This document shows, piece by piece, positions 42,656-49,808 of a DNA stretch of 64,000 nucleotides. Both the position numbers and the translations under genes were made by a program. Within the stretch, counting starts at the first letter, position 1. Each line of letters starts with the position of its first letter. Below the pieces are notes generated by a model. It had not been told where the DNA came from and did no database searches. It was given only the letters and a program-made list of their open reading frames with translations. Source of the stretch: Herbidospora sakaeratensis (lineage in GTDB: Bacteria > Actinomycetota > Actinomycetes > Streptosporangiales > Streptosporangiaceae); NCBI RefSeq assembly GCF_001570525.1, contig NZ_BBXC01000015.1, forward strand, positions 124,001 to 188,000. The letters run 5' to 3'.

Positions 42656-42743
42656 GGCACGGTCCAATGATCATCTTGCGTTGATCACCGGATATCCTGT
42701 GGAGGGCCGTCCGCTCGTCGGCGAGTTGGCCTGGGGTTTTGAG

Positions 42744-42817
42744 TAGGGCGGGTGGGACTTGAACCCACGACCCACGGATTATGAGTCCGATGCTCTGACC
42801 GGCTGAGCTACCGCCCC
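42744..42817 (-). tRNA. tRNA with CAT anticodon (Met or Ile2)
   Basis: A 74-base cloverleaf: 7-base acceptor stem (GGGGCGG / CCGCCCT), D arm beginning GCTC, anticodon loop CTCATAA flanked by TCGGA/TCCGT, and T loop TTCAAGT between GTGGG and CCCAC, then discriminator A. The anticodon is CAT, so it is either elongator Met or an Ile2 tRNA whose C34 becomes lysidine; initiator features are absent. The first acceptor pair is G-U. CCA is not encoded. Confidence 0.93.
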
Positions 42818-42987
42818 GCAATGCTGGAGTCTCTCACAGTTCTTCTTCAGGGGGACCCACCGAAGTGCACTTGTGATCAGGTCGTTCGTTAGGGTCCGCT
42901 TACCTGCCGTTGATGACCTCTTGGTGTCTGGACGATTGCTCACCGTCAGAGCAGATTCGTCCCTCGAAGTCGAGTATGTTCTCGCGC

Positions 42988-43911
42988 ATGCCGCTGCACC
43001 CGCAGTCCCAATTCTTCCTCGACCGTTTCCCGCCCGTGGCCGGCGCCGACCTCGACGCGCTCACCGACGACGAGGTGGCCGTCCTGCGTCAGCTCGACAA
43101 CAAGAGCGTCGAGCGCGGGGCCCCCGTCGACGTGTTCTCCGCCGTCGACACGACGGCCGCCGGGGTTCCCGTACGCGTCTACCGCCCCACCGGCGAGACG
43201 CCCCTTCCCGTGGTGGTCTACCTGCACGGCGGCGGCTGGGTCTACGGTACTCTCCCCCAGCTCGACCCCCTCGGCCGTGACCTGGCGGTCCGCACCGGAG
43301 CGGTGGTCGTCATGGCCGACTACCGGCTGGCCCCCGAGCACGTCTTCCCGGCCGCCGTCGACGACGCCTGGGCGGTGGTCCGCGACGTCTTCGAGCGCCC
43401 CTCCGGCTACGACGCCGTGCCGGGACAGGTCGCCGTCGCGGGCGACAGCGCCGGGGGCAACCTGGCCGCCGTGACCGCCTGGCTGGCCCGCGACGCCGGG
43501 TTGCCCCTCGCCCACCAGGCCCTGATCTACCCGGTCACCGACGTGGCCATGGACACCCCGAGCTATTCGGCGTTCGCCCACGGCTTCGGCCTCAGCGTGA
43601 CCGACATGGCCTGGGTCGTCCGCAAGTACGCCCCCGGCGCCGACCCCCGCGACCCGCGCCTGTCCCCCCTCCGTCTGAAGGACAAGTCGGGCCTGGCTCC
43701 GGCGACCGTCGTCACCGCCGAGTACGACGTGCTCCGGGACGAGGGGCGGGCCTACGCGGAGGCGCTGGAGGAGGCCGGGGTGCCGGTCGACTACCGCGAC
43801 TACGCGGGCGCGCTGCACGGGTTCGTCACCTTCCCGGGCTTCTTCGACGCCGCCGACGAGGCCAGGGAACACGTGGCGCGGAACCTGCGGGCGGCCTTCA
43901 GACGTCCCTGA
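42988..43911 (+). CDS. Alpha/beta hydrolase (HSL-type esterase)
   Basis: A 307-residue carboxylesterase. The oxyanion motif is VYLHGGGWVYG, the nucleophile is in GDSAGGNLA, the Asp in AEYDVLRDEG and the His in GALHGF. ATG 42976, four codons earlier, is an alternative start. It follows the tRNA region with a 170-base gap holding no other clear feature. It is related to, but clearly different from, the esterase at 9.9-10.9 kb. Its 3' end overlaps the convergent membrane-protein gene by 14 bases. Confidence 0.93.
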   Translation: MPLHPQSQFFLDRFPPVAGADLDALTDDEVAVLRQLDNKSVERGAPVDVFSAVDTTAAGVPVRVYRPTGETPLPVVVYLHGGGWVYGTLPQLDPLGRDLAVRTGAVVVMADYRLAPEHVFPAAVDDAWAVVRDVFERPSGYDAVPGQVAVAGDSAGGNLAAVTAWLARDAGLPLAHQALIYPVTDVAMDTPSYSAFAHGFGLSVTDMAWVVRKYAPGADPRDPRLSPLRLKDKSGLAPATVVTAEYDVLRDEGRAYAEALEEAGVPVDYRDYAGALHGFVTFPGFFDAADEAREHVARNLRAAFRRP

Positions 43912-44731
43912 GCTCGCCGAGTTCCTCCGGCGTCACCGGCCGGGTCTGCCCGAAGCCGCGCACCAGCACGTCTTCGGGCACGTCGTGCGCGATCATCTGC
44001 ATGGTCACGCCGCCGGCCCGGCCGAGCGCCCTCACCCAGCCGGGCGCGGTCCTGACCCACACCCCGGGCGCGGCCTCACGGCAGTCGACGTTCTCATCTA
44101 TGGCGAGCAGGGGAGCCGGGTCGAGGCACATCTCCTCGGGTTCGCTCGTCTCCGGGTGGAGGAAGACCTCGACCCTGGTCTCCCCGTCGGGCGACTCGTA
44201 GGTCAGCCCGATGTTCCCGTCCATCGGGAGGCTGCTCGACGAGGCCAGGGTGTGCCCGGGGATGATCGGCACGACCAGGGGCACGCCCGCAGAGGTGATC
44301 ATGTCGTGAAACTCGGCGTCGGATCTGGACTCCTCCAGCGGACCGGTCACCGCGAATCCCACGACGAGGATCGCGCTCAGGCCGATCTTCGGCCAGCGGA
44401 ATCCGGGCGAGAACAACCACGAGACGATCAGATATCCGAGCGCCGGAAAGGCCACGCCGACCGGCAACGGCGGGGTGTCCACTTCGAGCAGGTCGAGCCA
44501 CGGCGACGCGACGGACATCAGGAAGAAGGTGCCGGGAAAGGCCAGCAGACCCACGGGCAGCCACCAGGGCAGACGTGCCAGCAGGCCGAGGATCAGGCCC
44601 ATCGTCAGAGGGGCCGTGAAGAACAGCACGACGTCGGCGAAGTCGTCGTCCATCGGCGACCAGTGCTCGAACGCGAGCGCCGTCAGCCAGATCGCCATGA
44701 CGACCAGCAGGCGTCTCCCCCATAACGGCAT
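43898..44731 (-). CDS. Membrane protein, unknown function
   Basis: A 277-residue protein with four to five helices in the N-terminal half (LLVVMAIWLTALAFEHW, VVLFFTAPLTMGLILGLLARL, PVGLLAFPGTFFLMSVA, VAFPALGYLIVSWLF) and a soluble C-terminal half (from about 150). The latter contains MDGNIGLTYESPDGETRVEVFL and a Cys pair (EEMCLD, VDCREA). ATG 44731 starts just before the first helix. I do not recognise a family. Confidence 0.75.
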   Translation of the reverse strand: MPLWGRRLLVVMAIWLTALAFEHWSPMDDDFADVVLFFTAPLTMGLILGLLARLPWWLPVGLLAFPGTFFLMSVASPWLDLLEVDTPPLPVGVAFPALGYLIVSWLFSPGFRWPKIGLSAILVVGFAVTGPLEESRSDAEFHDMITSAGVPLVVPIIPGHTLASSSSLPMDGNIGLTYESPDGETRVEVFLHPETSEPEEMCLDPAPLLAIDENVDCREAAPGVWVRTAPGWVRALGRAGGVTMQMIAHDVPEDVLVRGFGQTRPVTPEELGELRDV

Positions 44732-44735
44732 GCGC

Positions 44736-45083
44736 CTAGTCTGGCAGTGCCGTCCAATGCCGCCATAGATGTACGTCAATCACGATGAACGGCCCGTCAG
44801 GCGGAATTTCCCGATATTGCGGATATTTTGCCGTCAACGAATCGACCGGCCATTCCTCGACGACCCGGGCGGTCCCGTCCGCCCGCACCCACCACAACCG
44901 CCCCCAGTCCTCCTCGTAGTGGTCGGCGAGCACGCTCACCCGGGGATCGGCCGCGATGTTGTCCAGGCGGCGCAGCCGCCGGGTCGTCTTCGGCTTGTGG
45001 TCGACGGCCGTCACGATCGTCTCGCCCTCCAGGGCGAACGTCACCGGCACCACGTGCGGGCCCGAGGTGGCCAGCCGGGCCAC
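44736..45083 (-). CDS. PPOX-class F420-dependent oxidoreductase, start unclear
   Basis: A protein of at least 115 residues matching the TIGR03668-type split-barrel enzymes: ARLATSGPHVVPVTFALEGETIV, then DNIAADPRVSVLADHYEEDWGRLWWVRADG and a late YREIPPDGPF. The GTG at 45083 is the only standard start in frame. However, the frame continues upstream with RERFAAAR, the family's normal N-terminus, and meets a stop without any ATG, GTG or TTG. The gene may therefore use a rare start, be shortened, or carry a sequence error. Confidence 0.75.
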   Translation of the reverse strand: MARLATSGPHVVPVTFALEGETIVTAVDHKPKTTRRLRRLDNIAADPRVSVLADHYEEDWGRLWWVRADGTARVVEEWPVDSLTAKYPQYREIPPDGPFIVIDVHLWRHWTALPD

Positions 45084-45102
45084 CCGGGCCGCCGCGAACC
45101 GC

Positions 45103-46017
45103 TCACGCGGTGATGACGATCTTGCCTTTCGCGTGTCCGTTCTCGACCTCCCTCAACGCCCGGTCGGCCTGGTCGAGCGGGTAGGTCGCGGTCACGTGGG
45201 GGTCGAGCACGCCGTCGGCCACCAGGTCGGCGACCGCGCCCAGCACCTCCTTGGTGCGGGCCCGCGCGACCGGCCCGCCGCCGAGGTCCCGGGCCGTGGT
45301 CTGGTCTCCGGCGGAGATCAGCTTCGAGTGGTCCTTGAGCACCGGCGCGACCTCGCGGAGCGCGTCGCCGCCGACCAGGTCGTAGATCCCGTCGACCCCC
45401 TGCGGGGCCACCGCGCGCACCCGCTCGGCGACGCCGGGGCCCGGTTCCACGTACGCCGCCCCCAGCGACTCGACGAACTCGCGCTTGGCCGGGTCGGCGG
45501 TGCCGACCACGCGCACCCCGGCGTGCCGGGCGATCTGCGCGGCGGCCGTGCCGACGCCCCCGCCGACACCGGTGATCAGCAGGGTGCCCCCGGCGGGCAG
45601 GCCGAGCTGGCGCAGGCCGTCGTAGGCCGTGGCGGCGGCGACCGGGAGGGTGGCGGCGTCCTCGAACGACACCACGTCGGGCTTGCGGGCCAGGCCGGCC
45701 GCCGGGAGGAGGGCGTACTCGGCGTAACCGCCCTTCAGCGGGCTGCCGAAGACGGCCTCCCCCGGCTTGAGCCCGGTGACGCCGGGTCCGATCTCGGCGA
45801 TGACCCCGGCGACCTCGTTGCCGAAGACGGCCGGGAAGTGGTCGGGGTTGACGCCCGGCCCGCGCCAGCCGGTGCGGCGTTTCCAGTCGGCCGGGTTGAC
45901 CCCGGCGGCCCTCACCTTCACGACCACCTGGCCCGGACCGGCGGTCGGTTTGGGCAGGTCGGCGAACTCCTCGACCTCGGGGCCGCCGTATTCCCGGTAC
46001 ACGTAGGCTTTCGGCAT
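45103..46017 (-). CDS. NADP-dependent quinone oxidoreductase-like (MDR)
   Basis: A 304-residue zinc-free medium-chain reductase of the quinone oxidoreductase group. The N-terminal GroES-like domain has VKVRAAGVNPADWKRRTG and NEVAGVIAEIGPGV, and the Rossmann motif is LLITGVGGGVGTAAAQIAR. It lacks the structural-zinc Cys cluster. It probably reduces quinones or enones with NADPH. It is followed by the F420-type gene and preceded by an SDR gene on the same strand with a 30-base gap, forming a redox group. Confidence 0.92.
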   Translation of the reverse strand: MPKAYVYREYGGPEVEEFADLPKPTAGPGQVVVKVRAAGVNPADWKRRTGWRGPGVNPDHFPAVFGNEVAGVIAEIGPGVTGLKPGEAVFGSPLKGGYAEYALLPAAGLARKPDVVSFEDAATLPVAAATAYDGLRQLGLPAGGTLLITGVGGGVGTAAAQIARHAGVRVVGTADPAKREFVESLGAAYVEPGPGVAERVRAVAPQGVDGIYDLVGGDALREVAPVLKDHSKLISAGDQTTARDLGGGPVARARTKEVLGAVADLVADGVLDPHVTATYPLDQADRALREVENGHAKGKIVITA

Positions 46018-46047
46018 CTCGCCCTCCCTGGCTTGCCGTTCCTGGGC

Positions 46048-46806
46048 TTACCGTTCCTGCTCCGTCGGCCGGATGAGCACCTCGTTGATCGCGACGTGCC
46101 GGGGCCGGGTGACGACGTAGGCGATGGCGTCGGCGATGTCCTCGGGCTGCATGCGCTCGATGTCGCCGAAGGTGCTCCGGATGCCCTCCAGCACCTCGGG
46201 CCGGTTGTGCCCGGCGAGCTCGGTCTCGACCGCGCCCGGCTCGACCAGCGAGATCCGCACGTGTTTCTTGGTGACCTCCTGCCGCAGCGCCTCGCTGAAC
46301 GCGCCGACGCCGTGCTTGGTGAGGTTGTAGACGCCGCTCCCGCTGCGGGCGATGCGCCCGGCGACCGACGAGATGTTGACCATGTCGGCGACGTAGCGGG
46401 GCCCGTCGTCGGCGGCCCTGATCAGGTGCGGCAGCGCGGCGTGCGCGCAGTAGAGCAGGCCCAGGACGTTCACCTCGACCATGCGCTGCCATTCGGCGAC
46501 CGGCGCGTCCTGGGCGGGCCCGAGGAGCATGACGCCGGCGTTGTTGACCAGGGTGTCGATCCGGCCGAGCTCCGAGGCGGTGCGCTCGACGGCCGCGCGG
46601 GCCTGCGCCTCGTCGGTCACGTCGGCCTCGATCACCAGAACCCGGCCGCCGTCCTTGCCGATCCGGGCGGCCAGGTCCTCCAGGCGCTCCCGCCGCCGGG
46701 CGACCACCGCCACCGCGGCGCCCTGGTGGGCGAGCGCCACAGCGGCGGCCTCCCCGATTCCGCTCGACGCCCCTGTGACCAGGGCGACCGTGCCGTCCAG
46801 GCGCAT
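46048..46806 (-). CDS. SDR-family oxidoreductase
   Basis: A 252-residue classical short-chain dehydrogenase. TGASSGIGEA (11-20) is the cofactor glycine motif, NNAG follows at about 87, the catalytic Ser is in NISSVAG and the Tyr-Lys pair in VYNLTKHG. The C-terminal EDIADAIAYVVTRPRHVAINEVLIRPT matches the YdfG/clavaldehyde dehydrogenase-like group. It probably uses NADP(H) on a small alcohol or ketone. It is first of three minus-strand redox genes. Confidence 0.93.
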   Translation of the reverse strand: MRLDGTVALVTGASSGIGEAAAVALAHQGAAVAVVARRRERLEDLAARIGKDGGRVLVIEADVTDEAQARAAVERTASELGRIDTLVNNAGVMLLGPAQDAPVAEWQRMVEVNVLGLLYCAHAALPHLIRAADDGPRYVADMVNISSVAGRIARSGSGVYNLTKHGVGAFSEALRQEVTKKHVRISLVEPGAVETELAGHNRPEVLEGIRSTFGDIERMQPEDIADAIAYVVTRPRHVAINEVLIRPTEQER

Positions 46807-46882
46807 GACTTACCCCTTTCGTCCGATTCCTACTCTACGGACACGGTGATTCCGCCCCCGTAAGCCCGGGCAAAGGACGATC

Positions 46883-47089
46883 ATGAAACTGAGTGCACGC
46901 AACACGATCCCGGCCGAGGTCACCGGGATCACGAAGGGCGAGGCCACCGCCAACGTCGAACTGTCGGCGGGCGGCCTCCGGCTGGTCGCGTCGATCACCA
47001 CCGAGGCGGCCGAGGAGCTCGGCCTGGGGATCGGCAGCCGGGTCACGGCCTACGTGAAGGCGTCCGACATGATCCTGGCGACCGACTGA
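46883..47089 (+). CDS. TOBE/Mop-domain molybdopterin-binding protein
   Basis: A 68-residue single TOBE domain: SARNTIPAEVTGITKGEATANVELSAGG, then SITTEAAEELGLGIGSRVTAYVKASDMILA. Stand-alone molbindins of this kind bind molybdate as oligomers and act in storage or homeostasis. No molybdate transporter or molybdoenzyme gene adjoins it. ATG 46883 begins the domain. It converges with the VOC gene 13 bases away. Confidence 0.93.
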   Translation: MKLSARNTIPAEVTGITKGEATANVELSAGGLRLVASITTEAAEELGLGIGSRVTAYVKASDMILATD

Positions 47090-47102
47090 GAACCGTGGGC
47101 GG

Positions 47103-47510
47103 TCAGCCGCGCGAGGAGATCTGCTGCACCGCCCACCCGTTCCCGTCGGGGTCGTCGAAGAACACGAACCCGACGTTGTCGAGGGGATCGGGCACCTCTT
47201 GGGGGTTCTCGCCGATCTTCTGTACGTCGGTCACGGCGACCCCCCGCTCCACGAGCAGCGCGTGCGCCTTCCGGATGTCCGGCACCACCAGTTGGAGCCC
47301 CTTGAGCGACCCCGGCGGCATCTGCGGCACCGCCCCCTTCCCGATCACGATCGAGCAGCCCGACCCGGGCGGGGTCAGCTGCACGATCCTGACGTCGTCG
47401 CCGAACGCCGTGTCGTGGTCGACGGCGAAGCCCAGCCGGTCGGCGTAGAAGGCCTTGGCCCGGTCGACGTCCGACACGGGCACCACGACCACTTCGAGGG
47501 TCCAGTTCAT
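47103..47510 (-). CDS. VOC-family (glyoxalase/bleomycin-resistance fold) protein
   Basis: A 135-residue protein with two beta-alpha-beta-beta-beta modules: VVVPVSDVDRAKAFYADRLGF and VVPDIRKAHALLVERGVAV with FFDDPDGNGWAVQQ. This is typical of the small VOC proteins linked to ArsR/SRPBCC genes. Its ATG overlaps the SRPBCC stop (ATGA), so the three genes form one translationally coupled operon. Function is unproven; detoxification of a small molecule is likely. Confidence 0.92.
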   Translation of the reverse strand: MNWTLEVVVVPVSDVDRAKAFYADRLGFAVDHDTAFGDDVRIVQLTPPGSGCSIVIGKGAVPQMPPGSLKGLQLVVPDIRKAHALLVERGVAVTDVQKIGENPQEVPDPLDNVGFVFFDDPDGNGWAVQQISSRG

Positions 47511-48016
47511 GCCTGTCCTTCCAACAGCAGATCGAATCTCGTGTACGACTCGGCCATCCCCCTGGCCATCGGATACCGCAGCGCGGTCGCCCGCCCGTCG
47601 GGGGTGGCATAACGGATCGTGGTGGTGAGCAGGGTCGCGGGCCCCTCCTCGGCGAGGTCGTGGGTGATCAGGGTGACCCCGGGATACGACTGCTCGTCGA
47701 AGACCTCGCTGAGGGTGATCGACACCGGCGGTTCGACGGCCCGCACCTCCCCGCGCTGCGTCATCCGCGCCCCGCCCGGCCCCTCCGAGACGAACACGTA
47801 GGCGCTCCCGGCCGCCGCCTCGAACGAACACTCCACCAGCCGCCACCCCTTCGCGCCGTACCACCGCACGAGCAGGTCGGGCACGGTCAGCGCGGCGAAC
47901 ACCCGGTCACGCGGCGCGGCGAACCGGCGGGTGACGACGATCTCCCGATCGCCCCGGGCGACGACCCGGGTGCCCGCCTCCGCATCCGCGTGTTCTCCTG
48001 CCGTTCCCGAGGTCAC
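47507..48016 (-). CDS. SRPBCC (AHSA1-like) domain protein
   Basis: A 169-residue START/AHSA1-fold protein: IVVTRRFAAPRDRVFAALTVPDLLVRWYGAKGW, then FEAAAGSAYVFVSEGPGG and the terminal helix GMAESYTRFDLLLE. These proteins hold hydrophobic ligands in a cavity and are very commonly encoded after ArsR regulators. GTG 48016 overlaps the ArsR stop (GTGA) and its own stop overlaps the VOC start. Confidence 0.92.
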   Translation of the reverse strand: MTSGTAGEHADAEAGTRVVARGDREIVVTRRFAAPRDRVFAALTVPDLLVRWYGAKGWRLVECSFEAAAGSAYVFVSEGPGGARMTQRGEVRAVEPPVSITLSEVFDEQSYPGVTLITHDLAEEGPATLLTTTIRYATPDGRATALRYPMARGMAESYTRFDLLLEGQA

Positions 48017-48321
48017 TCCGCGCCCCGCAACAGGGAGTCGAGCCGCTGGAAGCTCTCCTCCCAGTAGTCGCGGTAATCGGCCAGCCATTCGGTCGCCTCC
48101 CGCAGCGGCTCGGCGGCCAGGCGGCAGGGGCGGCGCTGGGCGTCCCTCCCCCGGGTGATCAGGCCCGCCTTCTCCAGCACCTTGAGGTGCTTGGAGACGG
48201 CCGGCTGGCTCATCGCGAACGGGGCGGCCAGCTCGTTCACCGTGGCCTCGCCCTGCGCGAGCCGGGCCAGGATCGCCCGGCGGGTGGGATCGGCCAGGGC
48301 GGCGAACGTGGCGTCCAGCAT
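48013..48321 (-). CDS. ArsR-family transcriptional repressor
   Basis: A 102-residue winged-helix repressor: FAALADPTRRAILARLAQGEATVNELAAPFAMSQPAVSKHLKVLEKAGLI is the HTH. It lacks the metal-binding Cys motif, fitting the metal-independent ArsR group linked to SRPBCC proteins. It is first in the three-gene operon. A 28-base imperfect palindrome lies 9 bases upstream of its start and is the probable autoregulatory operator. Confidence 0.93.
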   Translation of the reverse strand: MLDATFAALADPTRRAILARLAQGEATVNELAAPFAMSQPAVSKHLKVLEKAGLITRGRDAQRRPCRLAAEPLREATEWLADYRDYWEESFQRLDSLLRGAE

Positions 48322-48329
48322 GGATGAAT

Positions 48330-48357
48330 AACCTTCCAGTTATGTAACAGGATGGTT
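48330..48357. promoter_or_regulatory. 28-base palindromic operator for the ArsR operon
   Basis: The left arm AACCTTCCAGTTA, centre TG and right arm TAACAGGATGGTT match at 11 of 13 positions. It is AT-rich relative to its surroundings and lies between the ArsR start and the divergent membrane-protein gene. An ArsR dimer bound here would repress the operon and possibly the neighbour. Confidence 0.7.
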
Positions 48358-48367
48358 TTATACCACT

Positions 48368-48390
48368 CTGTCGGCGGGCCTCGCTAGGGT
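48368..48390 (+). promoter_or_regulatory. Leaderless-type promoter of the first tandem paralogue
   Basis: A TAGGGT -10-like box (48385-48390) lies 8 bases before ATG 48399 and is preceded by CTGTCGG. A nearly identical element (18 of 23 bases) precedes the second paralogue at 49778-49800, also 8 bases before its start. The spacing implies leaderless transcription. Confidence 0.55.
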
Positions 48391-48398
48391 TGCCGCCC

Positions 48399-49772
48399 AT
48401 GTCCCGAAGATCATCGATCTGCCTGACCCTCGCGTCCGTGATCTCGGCGGGCGCCCTCGTCTCCATGTCGACGCGTGAGGGGCTGCGGTTCGGGGTGCTG
48501 TTCCCCGGCTTCGGCGACTGCCTGGGCAGCGATCTCCACTTCGCGGTCGCGCGCCACCTGGGGCGGCTCGACGAGCCCGAGTGGATCGCCCGCACGGCCC
48601 TCGGAGGGCCCCGGCTCTTCGGTCTGGGACTGGCCGGCGCCGGCCTCACCGAAATCCTCGTCTTCGGCGGGCTCGCCCTGGTCATGCTGGCCGCAGTGGT
48701 ACTTGCCGCGGCAGGCGGATCCCGGGCCGCTCGGGCGGCGGTCCGGATCATGGGATGGTGGCTGGTGATCGGCCACGGCTGGCGGCTCGTCCTGTTGGCG
48801 CTCGACCTGGTGCGCGACCCGATGTGCTTCGAGTACTCATGGGCGGGCTGGGACGGCGTCCGGGTGCTCGTGCCGCCCGTCGCGCTGGGGGCGCTGAACG
48901 GGTTCCTGCTGCTGGCGGCCGCCCGGCGGCGACCCGGGAGTCTCATGCGGCTGCCGTCCCGGCCGGGGGTGCGCCGCGCGTTCGCCCGGCTGGCGGCGAC
49001 CGGCCTGGTCGTCGCCCTGGCGCAGACCGACGGGCACCGGGGCGCGATCACCGAACCCGACTGCCTCAAGCCGACCCACACCGACGACCTCGACGTCGGC
49101 GACGACGCGTTCCTCTGCGGGGCGCGCAGCGGCGGGCGCTACCCGGGCATCCCCGACCGCGACCTGCTGGCCTACGGCCGCGCGGACTGTGCGCGCCACC
49201 CCCACAGCGAGCTCTCGGACACCGAGCTCTCCCCGATCTGCCCACTGGCCCACCGCGACGCGACGGCGTGGTTCACCGCCGAAGAAGCCTCCTACGCCGT
49301 GGCCGACGCGGCGGCCGACGTCTTCTGCGACCTGAACCGCCACCGGCCGAGGATCAGGCCGACCCACGTGGTCAGCGCCCGGAAGTGGACCGATTACGGC
49401 GCCATCGAATCGTGGGACCCGGGCGTGGAGGAGGAGGGCGACTGGGACGCGCCGGAAGCCCCGCTCATCGGCGCCGCTCCGGGTGTGCTCGCGCTGCGCG
49501 TCCACCCCGACTTCGACGTCTGCCTGACCGCCCAGGTCTACCGGAAGCGGCCCCCGCTGGAGAGGAAGGGCTGGGAGCAGGTGGTCGAGGTCGGGTACCG
49601 GAGCCTCACCGGCCATCTGGAGCTGTACGACCCGATGACGGGCGAGAACGGCCTGAAGGTGCCGGGCCTGCAGCGGGGCGACTACCGGGTCAGAGCCCAC
49701 TTCGCCCCGACCGACGGCGACGGTCCGCAGGTCATGCTCTTGATGATCTTTCCGGTCGAACGGGCCGGTTGA
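48399..49772 (+). CDS. Membrane protein of unknown family, tandem paralogue 1
   Basis: A 457-residue protein: an N-terminal SRRSSICLTLASVISAGALV helix, three more helices before about 200, then a large Cys-containing soluble part. Conserved with the next gene are the RDLLAYGRADCARHP segment, the SDTELSPICPLAHRDA segment and, near the C-terminus, PPLERKGWEQVVEVGY with GLKVPGLQRGDYRVRAHF. The pattern suggests a membrane-anchored extracytoplasmic domain. I know no family for it. ATG 48399 is favoured over TTG 48390. Confidence 0.75.
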   Translation: MSRRSSICLTLASVISAGALVSMSTREGLRFGVLFPGFGDCLGSDLHFAVARHLGRLDEPEWIARTALGGPRLFGLGLAGAGLTEILVFGGLALVMLAAVVLAAAGGSRAARAAVRIMGWWLVIGHGWRLVLLALDLVRDPMCFEYSWAGWDGVRVLVPPVALGALNGFLLLAAARRRPGSLMRLPSRPGVRRAFARLAATGLVVALAQTDGHRGAITEPDCLKPTHTDDLDVGDDAFLCGARSGGRYPGIPDRDLLAYGRADCARHPHSELSDTELSPICPLAHRDATAWFTAEEASYAVADAAADVFCDLNRHRPRIRPTHVVSARKWTDYGAIESWDPGVEEEGDWDAPEAPLIGAAPGVLALRVHPDFDVCLTAQVYRKRPPLERKGWEQVVEVGYRSLTGHLELYDPMTGENGLKVPGLQRGDYRVRAHFAPTDGDGPQVMLLMIFPVERAG

Positions 49773-49777
49773 GCGTT

Positions 49778-49800
49778 TTGTCGGCCGCCGTGGCTAGGGT
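49778..49800 (+). promoter_or_regulatory. Leaderless-type promoter of the second tandem paralogue
   Basis: TTGTCGG followed by TAGGGT at 49795-49800, 8 bases before GTG 49809. It matches the promoter of the first paralogue at 18 of 23 positions, so the duplication included the promoter. Confidence 0.55.
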
Positions 49801-49808
49801 GTGCGCTC

